A stretch of DNA of 64,000 nucleotides from NCBI GenBank assembly GCA_035645275.1, contig DASQMX010000026.1, positions 124,001-188,000 of the forward strand, read 5' to 3'. Under the pieces are notes generated by a model. The model saw only the letters and a list, made by a program, of their open reading frames with translations, made no database searches and was not told the origin of the DNA. Numbering within the stretch: the stretch's first letter is position 1; the number at the start of each line of letters is the position of its first letter. A program made the position numbers and the translations under genes. Source of the DNA: Paranoxybacillus sp035645275. GTDB taxonomy: Bacteria; Bacillota; Bacilli; Bacillales; Anoxybacillaceae. Below are positions 8,650 through 17,551 of the stretch, one piece after another.

Positions 8650-9957
8650 TTATGAAACTTTTTGTTCACTCAATTGAGATACAGTTTTCATTTCTTTTTT
8701 ACTAGGCAATACATTAAAAATGATATTAAGAACAACCGCAGTAATGCTCCCTGCGACAATACCATTATCCGTTAAAATGCGAACGCTTGAAGGCATTTGC
8801 GAAAACAGATCAGGTACTACCGTCACTCCAAGCCCCATACCGACTGAGCAAGCGATAATTAACAAGTTTTCTTGGGAGGCAAATTCAACTTTGCTCAGCA
8901 TCTTAATTCCATAGGCAACAACCATGCCGAACATCGCTACCATCGCTCCGCCTAATACAGGAGCAGGGATAATCGTCGTTACTGCAGCTACTTTCGGAAC
9001 CAATCCAAGCGCTACTAACATAATGCCGACCGTATAAATAACATTACGTGTTTTTACACCTGATAGTTGGACAAGACCTACGTTTTGTGAATACGTTGTG
9101 TATGGAAACGCATTGAACAATCCACCAAGCAACATCGCCAAACCTTCCGCACGGTATCCATTCGCTAGATCTTTTTCGGTCAATTTCCGCTCGCAAATAT
9201 CACTTAGTGCAAAATACACCCCCGTTGATTCGACAATGCTAACTATGGCTACTAAAATCATGGTTAAAATTGCCGTCAAATTAAAGCTCGGCGCGCCAAA
9301 GTAAAAAAACTCCGGCATGTGGAACCAAGATGCTTCACTAACAGCACGAAAATCGACTTTACCCATAAAAGCAGCAACAATTGTACCTGCAACCATACCA
9401 ATTAAAATAGCAATGGAACGTATAAAGCCGCTAAAGAAACGGTACAAACAAATGATAAATAACAAAACGCCAAATGACAGCGCAATATTACTCAAATCCC
9501 CAAAATCCTTTGCTCCTTGTCCGCCAGCCATATTATTCATTGCAACTGGAATTAACGTAATTCCAATGACTGTGACAACTGAACCTGTAACAATCGGTGG
9601 AAAGAACTTAACAAGCTGTCCAAAATATTTTGCAAACAGCACAACAAATAACCCTGCTGCGATGATTGCACCGTATACGGCTGAAACTCCATACTGATTT
9701 CCAATGGCAATAATCGGTCCCACCGCTGTGAACGTACAACCGAGTACAACTGGCAACCCAATACCAAAGAAACGGTTTTTCCAAACTTGAAGCAATGTCG
9801 CTACCCCGCACGTAAATAAATCGATCGATACTAAATACGTCAGCTGTTCAGCATTTAGCTTCAGCGCCCCACCGACAATAAGCGGAACGATAATCGCTCC
9901 AGCATACATTGCTAAAACGTGCTGCAATCCTAATGAAAATAGTTTTATCGGTTTCAC
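8650..9957 (-). CDS. pbuX: Xanthine permease PbuX (NCS2/NAT family)
   Basis: 435 residues with about 12-14 membrane helices. NAT family features include the early LGLQHVLAMYAGAIIVPLIVGGAL and the substrate motif region ESTGVYFALS and GGLFNAFPYTTYSQNVGLVQLSGV. It imports xanthine by proton symport. The ATG overlaps the stop of xpt by four bases, the standard Bacillus xpt-pbuX operon, and both lie under the guanine riboswitch upstream. Confidence 0.95.
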   Translation of the reverse strand: MKPIKLFSLGLQHVLAMYAGAIIVPLIVGGALKLNAEQLTYLVSIDLFTCGVATLLQVWKNRFFGIGLPVVLGCTFTAVGPIIAIGNQYGVSAVYGAIIAAGLFVVLFAKYFGQLVKFFPPIVTGSVVTVIGITLIPVAMNNMAGGQGAKDFGDLSNIALSFGVLLFIICLYRFFSGFIRSIAILIGMVAGTIVAAFMGKVDFRAVSEASWFHMPEFFYFGAPSFNLTAILTMILVAIVSIVESTGVYFALSDICERKLTEKDLANGYRAEGLAMLLGGLFNAFPYTTYSQNVGLVQLSGVKTRNVIYTVGIMLVALGLVPKVAAVTTIIPAPVLGGAMVAMFGMVVAYGIKMLSKVEFASQENLLIIACSVGMGLGVTVVPDLFSQMPSSVRILTDNGIVAGSITAVVLNIIFNVLPSKKEMKTVSQLSEQKVS

Positions 9958-10541
9958 TGTGCTAAAACCTCCTCAACAAATCGTACTTTCCCGTCGCTTA
10001 ACGAAGCAATTTGCGCTAAAGATTCCACTTTAATCCCACGTTCGCGCAATATTCTTCCTCCGTCTTGAAACGCCTTTTCAACGACAATTCCAATGCCAAC
10101 GACCTGTGCTTTCGCTTGTTGGATAATATCGATTAGTCCTAGAGCTGCCTGACCATTCGCTAGAAAATCATCAATGATTAAGATCGAATCTGAACAGTCG
10201 ATAAATTTTCGCGAAATAGAAATCTCACTTTCTTCTTGTTTTGTAAATGAATACACTTTGGAAACATATAAATCGCTATTAAGCGTTAACGATTTACGTT
10301 TGCGGGCAAAAATTAACGGCACTCCTAATTCATAAGCCGTCATTAAAGCTGGACCAATTCCTGATGATTCAAGGGTTATCACTTTTGTCACCTTCTTACT
10401 GTGAAACCTTTCCGCAAATGTTTCACCGATTTTTTTCATTAATACGGGATCCATTTGATGATTCAGAAATGAATCAACTTTTAACACATGTTCAGAGAGA
10501 ACCATTCCTTCTGACAGGATTTTTTCTTTTAATTCCTTCAT
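9954..10541 (-). CDS. xpt: Xanthine phosphoribosyltransferase
   Basis: 195 residues, standard length. The PRPP-binding motif SILIIDDFLANGQAALGLID (about residues 124-143) and the N-terminal MKELKEKIL...LKVDSFLNHQMDP are characteristic. It converts xanthine and PRPP to XMP in purine salvage. GGAGGG seven bases before the ATG fixes the start. It is the first gene of the xpt-pbuX operon and sits behind a guanine riboswitch with a terminator at 10561-10625. Confidence 0.96.
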   Translation of the reverse strand: MKELKEKILSEGMVLSEHVLKVDSFLNHQMDPVLMKKIGETFAERFHSKKVTKVITLESSGIGPALMTAYELGVPLIFARKRKSLTLNSDLYVSKVYSFTKQEESEISISRKFIDCSDSILIIDDFLANGQAALGLIDIIQQAKAQVVGIGIVVEKAFQDGGRILRERGIKVESLAQIASLSDGKVRFVEEVLAQ

Positions 10542-10560
10542 GCCATACCCTCCTTGTCAA

Positions 10561-10625
10561 AATAAAAAAGCTTAAAAAACACTGCCTCACTCATCGACAT
10601 GAGTCAGGCAATGTCTTTTAAGCTT
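10561..10625 (-). terminator. Riboswitch-controlled terminator of xpt-pbuX
   Basis: Read on the minus strand: the 5' arm AAGCTTAAAAGACATTGCC...ACTCAT, the loop GTCG, the 3' arm ATGAGTGAGGCAGTG...AAGCTT, then TTTTTATT. The 5' arm can alternatively pair with the P1 3' strand of the upstream aptamer, which makes this the expression platform. Confidence 0.9.
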
Positions 10626-10675
10626 GAAAAAAGGCATACGAATCCCGCATTACCATACAGCACAATATCGACATT

Positions 10676-10752
10676 GCCACTCATAGTCGATCGATTTACG
10701 GTCGATCGGTAGAGACTCGCGAGCCATATTCCCGCAATTATATGAGTGAGCC
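10676..10752 (-). ncRNA. Purine (guanine-class) riboswitch aptamer
   Basis: On the minus strand P1 is ACTCAT...ATGAGT. The invariant junction segments ATATAAT, GAATATGG, GTCTCTACC, CCGTAAAT and GACTATGAG are all present. The base equivalent to position 74 is C (GACTAT), which pairs with guanine and hypoxanthine; adenine riboswitches have U there. This suits control of xpt-pbuX: ligand stabilises P1 and lets the downstream terminator form. Confidence 0.96.
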
Positions 10753-10770
10753 AGTACTTATGAATTTATT

Positions 10771-10782
10771 TGCAGTATAGCA
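10771..10782 (-). promoter_or_regulatory. Extended -10 promoter of xpt-pbuX
   Basis: On the minus strand TGCTATACT fits an extended -10 element and lies about 20 bases before the riboswitch P1 stem. The -35 region is weak. Confidence 0.5.
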
Positions 10783-11232
10783 TGATTTTGCCTATTAGAA
10801 AAGATAAAATTTTAAAAATACGAACAAATTTTACATTTTTACAACAAATGTTCGTGTTATTAAAATGTTCCTAATTTTTATTTTTAATACGCTAAATTAT
10901 TAACGACGTTCTAATCGATTGATCCTGATTAGATTTAAACATATTTTATTCCAAGCTGTGCAATACTCAGGCACTCATTTAACCCCCTCGAATTAATATT
11001 GGATTCATAAATTTATCCATTTTTTATGTTCACAATATCTTCACATTTAAATGATGTGATAAGTGACAAAAATCCCTGTCATATCAATTTCTTACGTTTT
11101 TCATAGTGATAAAGTAATCAATGAACAATTTGTGAAACCTTGAAAATCGCCTAGCATTTTACAAATCGTTTTGTATGATGAAGGTGTAGAGATTGATTTT
11201 TTGGGGATTAACAGAAAGGAGTGAATGGGAGG
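10783..11232. other. Intergenic region upstream of the ba3 oxidase operon
   Basis: AT-rich region with no credible gene. Two inverted repeats stand out: TCACAT-N7-ATGTGA (11041-11059) and TGACA-N8-TGTCA (11064-11081). A single TTTGTGAAA half-site resembling Rex/FNR sites lies near 11130. They are candidate oxygen- or redox-responsive operators for the oxidase genes. No regulator can be assigned. Confidence 0.35.
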
Positions 11233-11385
11233 ATGGCATTACCACAGCTTACTGATGAAAAAATAAAAGTAAAAACAGAGGAACATTCCTCATTAAAAGG
11301 CACTCTTGCCTCTGTGTTTTTACTTGGATTTTTCCTTATTTTCACATGGGTTGGCGTATATTTTCTGTTTTTAGATCGTCTATGA
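11233..11385 (+). CDS. Cytochrome c oxidase subunit IIa-like small membrane protein
   Basis: 50 residues: a polar N-terminus (MALPQLTDEKIKVKTEEHS) and one membrane helix with VFLLGFFLIFTWVGVYFLF, as in the single-helix subunit IIa of Thermus ba3 oxidase. AAAGGAG stands 11 bases before the ATG. It directly precedes subunit II and I, the same order as in other ba3-type operons. The short length keeps the family call moderate, but position makes it likely. Confidence 0.75.
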   Translation: MALPQLTDEKIKVKTEEHSSLKGTLASVFLLGFFLIFTWVGVYFLFLDRL

Positions 11386-11406
11386 GAGAAAGGAGATTAA
11401 GACGAT

Positions 11407-11883
11407 ATGCATATGCACAAATTTGAAAAAATATGGCTGTTTTTTGGAATTGGTTCATTGTTTGTATTTTTAACCGTTATTGGAGTTAGTGCATTTGCAC
11501 AAGGTAATCAGCCGCCAAGCTGTTTAACAACGATTGATCCGGAAAAAGTAGACCAAACTCCTCCGTTTAACAAACCTGGTTTAGTGAAAACTGGAGATAA
11601 CGAATATCAATTGAATATTGTTGCTTCTGCGTTCGCTTATACGCCGAGTCAAATTGAAATTCCAAAAGGAGCCAAAGTGACCATCAATGTGACAACAAAA
11701 GATGTGATCCACGGTTTTGAGATGGTAGGGACGAACGTCAATATGATGGTTGAACCCGGATATGTGAACTCGTTCACAAAAACATTTAACGAAGTAGGCG
11801 AATTTACGATTTTATGTAATGAATATTGCGGCGCAGGTCATCACTTGATGACAGCAAAAGTAAAGGTGGTGGATAAACAATGA
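11407..11883 (+). CDS. cbaB: b(o/a)3-type cytochrome c oxidase subunit II
   Basis: 158 residues: one N-terminal membrane anchor (about 9-32) and an external cupredoxin domain. The CuA ligands are seen in DVIHGFEMVG (His) and ILCNEYCGAGHHLM (two Cys, His, Met). It accepts electrons from cytochrome c on the outside and passes them to subunit I. The stop overlaps the subunit I start by four bases (ATGA). The short, single-helix form is typical of B-type (ba3) oxidases. Confidence 0.92.
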   Translation: MHMHKFEKIWLFFGIGSLFVFLTVIGVSAFAQGNQPPSCLTTIDPEKVDQTPPFNKPGLVKTGDNEYQLNIVASAFAYTPSQIEIPKGAKVTINVTTKDVIHGFEMVGTNVNMMVEPGYVNSFTKTFNEVGEFTILCNEYCGAGHHLMTAKVKVVDKQ

Positions 11884-13526
11884 ACGAAACAATGAAAGTC
11901 GACCGCCGCGATGCAAAACTGGCAATGGCACATATATACGTTGCATTTGTCGCATTAGCACTCGGTGGATTAGCCGGATTATTGCAAGTATTAGTTCGCT
12001 CAGGAAAATTTACTCTGCCAGCAAATATTAGCTATTATACGATATTAACCACTCATGGTGTACTACTTGGTCTTGTGTTAACAACCTTTTTTATCATCGG
12101 CTTCCAATTTGCAGCAATGAGCCGGACAGCAGGCACACTTTCTAATAAAGTGCGCACGACAGGTTGGCTAGGTTTTTGGTTAATGACAATCGGTACAGCA
12201 ATGACAGCATTTTTCATCTTAATTGGTGAAGCGTCCGTTCTTTTCACATTCTACGCGCCACTGCAAGCGCATCCAGGCTTTTACCTCGGCTTAACGCTCG
12301 TTGTTGTCGGAAGTTGGATTAGCGGTTTTGCGATGTTTGCACATTATGCAAAATGGAAAAAAGCAAATCCCGGCAAAACAAGTCCACTTCTTACATTTAT
12401 GTCCGTTACGAATATGATTTTATGGCTAGTATGTACATTGGGAGTTGCAGCAACCGTACTTATTCAATTATTACCATGGTCTTTAGGTCTTGTTGAGCGA
12501 ATTAACGTATTAGTAAGCCGGACATTATTCTGGTATTTTGGCCACCCGCTTGTATATTTCTGGCTATTACCAGCTTATATGGTTTGGTATGTTGTTATTC
12601 CAAAAATCATTGGCGGAAAAATTTTCTCGGACTCATTAGCTCGTTTATCGTTTATCTTATTCTTACTTTTCTCAATCCCAGTCGGTTTTCACCATCAGTT
12701 AGTGGAACCAGGTATTGATCCAGCATGGAAATACTTGCAGGTTGTTTTAACATTCATGGTTGTAATTCCATCTTTAATGACGGCGTTCTCAATGTTTGCT
12801 ACATTTGAAATGTACGGTCGTTCAAAAGGTGCTACTGGTCTTTTCGGCTGGTTGCGTAAACTTCCTTGGGGTGATGCTCGTTTCTTTGCGCCATTCGTCG
12901 GAATGTTGTTCTTTATCCCTGCCGGTGCAGGCGGACTTGTGAATGCTTCACACCAATTAAACCAAGTCGTTCATAATACCATCTGGGTAACAGGACACTT
13001 CCACTTAACACTTGCGACAACGGTCGTCTTAACGTTCTTTGGTGCTGCTTATTGGCTCATTCCGCACTTAACAGGCCGTGTCATGACAAAAACAATGAAC
13101 CGTTTAGCGATTGTACAAACTGTTGTTTGGGCAATTGGCATGTGCTTTATGTCAGGTTCTATGCATTTTGCCGGATTGCTTGGTGCACCACGCCGCTCCG
13201 CCTTCTCGACATACGGCAACTCGCCGCAGGCATTGGAGTGGATTCCATACCAAATCGCTCAAGCGATTGGCGGAACGATTCTTTTCATCGGCATTATTTT
13301 AGTACTTGTTATCGTGACAAACTTAGCGTTCTTTGCACCTAAAGGTGAAACGGAGTTCCCTGTCGGTGAAGTCGCAGAAACAGCAGAACGCACACCGTTT
13401 GTCTTCGAAAATTGGAAACTTTGGATCGGTATTACCGTAGTGCTCATTTTAATTGCCTACACAATTCCGTTTATCGATATGATTCAAAACGCCCCTCCAG
13501 GATCAAAAGGTTATAAACTATGGTAA
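11880..13526 (+). CDS. cbaA: b(o/a)3-type cytochrome c oxidase subunit I
   Basis: 548 residues with about 13 membrane helices. Heme-copper ligands are visible: TTHGVLLG (heme b His), FGHPLVYFWLLPAYMVWY (CuB His and the following Tyr of B-type oxidases), FHHQL (CuB His pair) and VTGHFHLTLA (heme a3 and heme b His). It reduces oxygen and pumps protons with the high oxygen affinity known for this class. It is the last gene of the three-gene operon; a palindromic repeat (13528-13656) acts as terminator. Confidence 0.94.
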   Translation: MNETMKVDRRDAKLAMAHIYVAFVALALGGLAGLLQVLVRSGKFTLPANISYYTILTTHGVLLGLVLTTFFIIGFQFAAMSRTAGTLSNKVRTTGWLGFWLMTIGTAMTAFFILIGEASVLFTFYAPLQAHPGFYLGLTLVVVGSWISGFAMFAHYAKWKKANPGKTSPLLTFMSVTNMILWLVCTLGVAATVLIQLLPWSLGLVERINVLVSRTLFWYFGHPLVYFWLLPAYMVWYVVIPKIIGGKIFSDSLARLSFILFLLFSIPVGFHHQLVEPGIDPAWKYLQVVLTFMVVIPSLMTAFSMFATFEMYGRSKGATGLFGWLRKLPWGDARFFAPFVGMLFFIPAGAGGLVNASHQLNQVVHNTIWVTGHFHLTLATTVVLTFFGAAYWLIPHLTGRVMTKTMNRLAIVQTVVWAIGMCFMSGSMHFAGLLGAPRRSAFSTYGNSPQALEWIPYQIAQAIGGTILFIGIILVLVIVTNLAFFAPKGETEFPVGEVAETAERTPFVFENWKLWIGITVVLILIAYTIPFIDMIQNAPPGSKGYKLW

Positions 13527-13527
13527 T

Positions 13528-13656
13528 AAAAAAGGGCTGACCAATAATTGTCTGATCTCACGCACACCCTAAAATATATACTGCTTTTTATCCGCTATTA
13601 TGTCATATTTATGGCTGTGAGGTCTGACACTTTGTTTTAGGGTCAGCTCCTTTTTA
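13528..13656. repeat. Terminator-nested palindromic repeat, copy R1
   Basis: Outer arms AAGGGCTGACC and GGGTCAGCTCCTTTTT form a bidirectional terminator between convergent cbaA and ypwA. The next layer is GTCTGATCTCAC...GTGAGGTCTGACAC. The innermost AT-rich palindrome is the most diverged of the family. Compare copies R2-R8 below. Confidence 0.85.
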
Positions 13657-13658
13657 CA

Positions 13659-15176
13659 TTACAATTGATAAATCGCTTTATACTTTTCTTCCAGATAAGA
13701 AATTAAATACTCGGCATTGAGCCCTTCCCCTGTTGCTTCGTGCAAAATTTCGAGAGGCTTTTTTATTTTTCCAAAACAATGTACTTTCGCTGTTAACCAC
13801 TCACGAATTGGAAGAAGATCGCCTTTTTCTAACAATTCATCGAAGTGTGGGAGATCTTTAACCATCGCGTTTTTCAATTGAGCAGCGTACATGTAACCGA
13901 GTGCATAAGAAGGAAAATAGCCGAAACTTCCCCCTGCCCAATGCACATCTTGAAGTACACCAACAGCATCATTATCAGGACGAATGCCGAGATATTCCTC
14001 ATACTTATCGTTCCAAATATCTGGTAAGTCTTTCACTTCCATCGTTCCGTTAAACAATCCTTTTTCAATTTCATAACGAACCATAATATGTAACGAATAC
14101 GTTAATTCATCTGCTTCAATACGAATAAGTGAAGGTTTTGCTTCATTAATTGCACGATAAAATTCATCGAGCGAAACATGATTGAATTGTTCTGGGGCAT
14201 ATTCTTTCAATAAATGGTAATTCCGTTTCCAATAAGCATAATGTCTGCCGATAAAGTTCTCATAAAAAAGCGATTGTGACTCATGAATTCCCATCGATGT
14301 TCCCGAACATAAAGGAGTACCGACGAGCTCTTTCGATATGTTTTGTTCATATAAGGCATGTCCACACTCATGAATCGTTCCAAACAAAGCCGTACGGAAA
14401 TCATTTTCATCATATTTCGTTGTAATCCGCACATCGCCTGGATTTAAGCCGATCGCAAACGGGTGAACCGTTTCATCTAAACGTCCAGCATTAAAGTCGT
14501 AACCAAGTTCTTTTAATAACATTAAACTTAATTCTCGTTGTTTCTCCTTTGGAAACTTGGTAAATAAAAACGATGTTCTCGGTTTATTGCTTGATTGGGC
14601 AATAGCTTTTACAAGGGGAACAATGCGCTGACGTAAACGGCTAAAGACATCATCTAATATTTCAACCGTCATGCCAGGCTCATATAAATCTAAAAGCGTA
14701 TTATATGGATGGCCATCATATCCCCAATAGCTGATAAATTTTTGATTGAACTGTACTAGTTTTTCTAAATAAGGCTGGAACATGGAAAAGTCGGCGTTTT
14801 TTTTTGCTTCTTCCCATACCGATTCAGCTTTCGATTGCAGCACGACATATTCTTTATATTCCTCAGCCGGAATTTTTTTATTTCGGTCATATTCTTTCAT
14901 ACATTCAATTAGAGTGTAGCGTGTAATGTCAGAAAGTTGTTCCTGCACGTCTTTTGGCGATAGCTCGGCAATATACGCCGCCATTTCCTCTGATGTAGAC
15001 ATTTTAAAAACTTCTTGTGAAAGTACGCCGATCACTTCAGAGCGCTGCTCGACTCCTTTTTTCGGAGCACCGGTGCGCAAATCCCAATACATTAGACTAA
15101 TCGCTTCGTTATAGCTCATCATCTTTCTTACATAGTTTAAAAATTGTTCTTCTATTTTTTTAATACGATCCATCAT
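13659..15176 (-). CDS. ypwA: M32 family metallocarboxypeptidase
   Basis: 505 residues, matching the Bacillus carboxypeptidase YpwA. The zinc motif HECGHALYEQN gives HExxH, followed by the family motif GIHESQSLFYEN, and GYFPSYALGYMYAAQL lies near the C-terminus. It releases C-terminal amino acids from peptides in the cytosol. The start at MMDRIKK is chosen because GGGGGGAG stands six bases upstream; a longer frame lacks such a site. It neighbours the helicase ypvA as in other Bacillus genomes. Confidence 0.94.
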   Translation of the reverse strand: MMDRIKKIEEQFLNYVRKMMSYNEAISLMYWDLRTGAPKKGVEQRSEVIGVLSQEVFKMSTSEEMAAYIAELSPKDVQEQLSDITRYTLIECMKEYDRNKKIPAEEYKEYVVLQSKAESVWEEAKKNADFSMFQPYLEKLVQFNQKFISYWGYDGHPYNTLLDLYEPGMTVEILDDVFSRLRQRIVPLVKAIAQSSNKPRTSFLFTKFPKEKQRELSLMLLKELGYDFNAGRLDETVHPFAIGLNPGDVRITTKYDENDFRTALFGTIHECGHALYEQNISKELVGTPLCSGTSMGIHESQSLFYENFIGRHYAYWKRNYHLLKEYAPEQFNHVSLDEFYRAINEAKPSLIRIEADELTYSLHIMVRYEIEKGLFNGTMEVKDLPDIWNDKYEEYLGIRPDNDAVGVLQDVHWAGGSFGYFPSYALGYMYAAQLKNAMVKDLPHFDELLEKGDLLPIREWLTAKVHCFGKIKKPLEILHEATGEGLNAEYLISYLEEKYKAIYQL

Positions 15177-15248
15177 GCTGTTCTCCCCCCTATTCTCACT
15201 CATAAAATATCATTCGATAAAATGAAAAAAAATCCTTTTTTTAATATA

Positions 15249-15357
15249 AAAAAGGGGCTGAACCATAAGTGTCTGACCTCACGCACCACTAACAATATAT
15301 TCGTCTTATATATTGTATGTCGTGGGGTCTGACACTTTTCGTTAGGATCAGCCTCTT
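15249..15357. repeat. Terminator-nested palindromic repeat, copy R2
   Basis: Outer arms AAAAGGGGCTGA and GATCAGCCTCTT; second layer AAGTGTCTGACCTCAC and GTGGGGTCTGACACTTTT; inner palindrome ACAATATAT/ATATATTGT with only a short loop. On the minus strand it terminates ypvA, whose stop codon lies inside the element's right arm. Confidence 0.88.
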
Positions 15358-17282
15358 ACATCCGTTGGTAATACGTTTTTAATCGTTTCAATGACTTTTG
15401 CGTCTTCATCGCTCGTCACAAAAATGGAAACAATCCCTTTGTCCTGATGGCTGCGTACAAGGCGGCCTACTCCTTGACGAAGGCGCAAAATCATATATGG
15501 TACATCCACTTGCCAGAACGGATTATCGCTTGATTTCCGCTTCGCCTGAAACACTGGATCATTTGGTGGATATGGAAGCGACCAAATAATGACGTTCGAT
15601 AAAGATGGTCCCGGAACATCTAATCCTTCCCATAGATGCTCTGCGCATAAAATCGTCTCTTCTTCATGTTGAAACTTTTTCACAAGTTCACTAATTTCCA
15701 TATCTCCTTCAAACAAAAACGTAAACTGACGCTCTTCGTTTACTGCTTTTTTAAATTGTTTCAATTCCTGTTTTGAAGGAAACAATATAAGAGCACGACC
15801 GTTCGTTTCTCTGAGTTTCGCTAGAGCATATTCATATTTATTTGCAAATAGGTTTTCATCATTTTTAAAGATCGGCATATAGATAGCCATTTGCTCATCG
15901 TAGTTGAAAGGCGAATCAACACTAAATGATAAATATTCATCAATACCAAGACTTTCTGCCATATATTCAAACGATTTTTGATTCGATAATGTAGCAGAGG
16001 AGAAAATAAATGGTATGCGTTTGGAAAACACTTTTTCGCGCAGCACTTCTTGAACAGTGCGCGGCATAATCACAAGTGTGTTTTCTTCCTCTGTCGATTC
16101 AAGCCATGTAATCGCTTCTCGGTTATGAACAAAAAGAGTAAGAGAATGTTCAATTTGATCTAAATATTCATCAACAATATTTAATACATAATGGTCAATT
16201 GTATATGTTTCACTTTCAAAAACAAGTTCGTTACCGATTTGCACAATGTTACTATGTAATTGTTTGGCCAAGCGAATTAATTCATCGGTATAATGGATTT
16301 CTTGCCGGTTTGAGCCAACGACTTCGCGACTGCATCTTATTAACTCATCAAAAAAGTGTGCGCTTATTTCCAGCGTTTCTTCGATTAAATACGCTAACTC
16401 TTCACGAATATCATTTTCTAATAAACGGCTCAGCAATCTTTCAAGTGTTGTTTCTTTCATTCGATACGTGAGCGCTTTTTGTGCAGCAAACTCTAATAAA
16501 TGCCCTTCGTCAAAGACAACACAGCTCGCTTCTGGCAAAAGAGGAAGCTGTCCTTCCCGCTTGCGTGCTTCATATGTCCATACATGCTCCATGTAAAAAT
16601 CATGGGAACAAATAATTAAGTCGGCCGCTTTGCGGTAATGTTCACGCGATAACGTTTGTCCGCAACGATGGCGCTTTTCACACGTAAAGCAGTCTTGGAA
16701 CGGATCCCACGCAATTTTACTCCATTGCTCATCGTTTAAGTGCGGATACTCTTTACGATCGCCATAATGATAAAAACTTTGTAATGGTTGCGTATCATGT
16801 ACAAAGCCAGGGAGCTCGTCAAAGATTTGCTCATAAAGCTCTATATCATCATCTTCCAGCAAGGCGTTATCTAGTTTTTGTAAACATAAATATTGGTCAG
16901 GGGATTTAGCTAAGCGAACATCAATTTGCATATTTAACACATTGGACAACTTAGCAATATCGCCTTCTTTTTTCACCAGCTGCTCAATCAGCGTTTCATC
17001 CGCACAGGCAATAATAGCTGGTTTCCCTGTATAACGCGCATAACAAATCGCATAAAGCAAATAAACAATCGTTTTTCCCGTTCCTACCCCCGCTTCAGCA
17101 AAGATCACTTTCTTTTCTCTAAACGCCCGTTCCAGCTGAAATGCCATGTACACTTGCTCGTCACGTAACTCAAATCCTGCTTCAGGTAAAATATCATAAA
17201 ACACATCGCCAATCCATTCATTTAATTTGTCAAAAAAATTCTCGTTTTTCTCTAAAGAAAATGGATACCGCTCATGGCTCAT
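15348..17282 (-). CDS. ypvA: DinG/XPD-type ATP-dependent helicase YpvA
   Basis: 644 residues. Walker A is AEAGVGTGKT near residue 62, Walker B of the DEAH type is VFDEGHLLE, and the cysteine cluster DCFTCEKRHRC supplies iron-sulfur ligands. C-terminal motifs are SNVIIWSLPYPPNDP and LRLRQGVGRLVRS. The family unwinds DNA 5' to 3'. GGAGGG lies upstream of ATG 17282; a TTG at 17291 is too close to it. The last codons (V-R-G-stop) are encoded by the arm of repeat R2, so the C-terminus may have been altered by that element. Confidence 0.9.
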   Translation of the reverse strand: MSHERYPFSLEKNENFFDKLNEWIGDVFYDILPEAGFELRDEQVYMAFQLERAFREKKVIFAEAGVGTGKTIVYLLYAICYARYTGKPAIIACADETLIEQLVKKEGDIAKLSNVLNMQIDVRLAKSPDQYLCLQKLDNALLEDDDIELYEQIFDELPGFVHDTQPLQSFYHYGDRKEYPHLNDEQWSKIAWDPFQDCFTCEKRHRCGQTLSREHYRKAADLIICSHDFYMEHVWTYEARKREGQLPLLPEASCVVFDEGHLLEFAAQKALTYRMKETTLERLLSRLLENDIREELAYLIEETLEISAHFFDELIRCSREVVGSNRQEIHYTDELIRLAKQLHSNIVQIGNELVFESETYTIDHYVLNIVDEYLDQIEHSLTLFVHNREAITWLESTEEENTLVIMPRTVQEVLREKVFSKRIPFIFSSATLSNQKSFEYMAESLGIDEYLSFSVDSPFNYDEQMAIYMPIFKNDENLFANKYEYALAKLRETNGRALILFPSKQELKQFKKAVNEERQFTFLFEGDMEISELVKKFQHEEETILCAEHLWEGLDVPGPSLSNVIIWSLPYPPNDPVFQAKRKSSDNPFWQVDVPYMILRLRQGVGRLVRSHQDKGIVSIFVTSDEDAKVIETIKNVLPTDVRG

Positions 17283-17427
17283 TGTCGACAAAACCCTCCA
17301 AAAATTAAGAATAACAAACTATTATTATTATCGATATTTCCTAATAAGTCAATAATAAAACCAATGAACTTTCATGATTTTCTGCCAATCGTAATAAAAT
17401 GTTTGTTTCTCTTCATGACAATGGAAC

Positions 17428-17546
17428 GAGGCTGTCTCATAAGGGTCTGACCTCACATGTGTTTCACAATATATAGTTCATTTATCCAATGTTATGTCCT
17501 ATATATTGTGTTGTGGGGTCTAACCCTAGGCTTTTGAGACAGCCTC
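17428..17546. repeat. Terminator-nested palindromic repeat, copy R3 (full-length)
   Basis: Outer arms GAGGCTGTCTCA and TGAGACAGCCTC; second layer GGGTCTGACCTCACATG and TTGTGGGGTCTAACCC; inner palindrome CACAATATATAG / CTATATATTGTG around a loop of about 22 bases. The core differs at only a few positions from copy R7, 24 kb away in the opposite orientation. Confidence 0.92.
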
Positions 17547-17551
17547 CTACT

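Noticed and set aside
9317..9697. Long plus-strand frames opposite pbuX
   Set aside because: They are shadows of the permease gene: no ribosome site and residue content typical of antisense frames.
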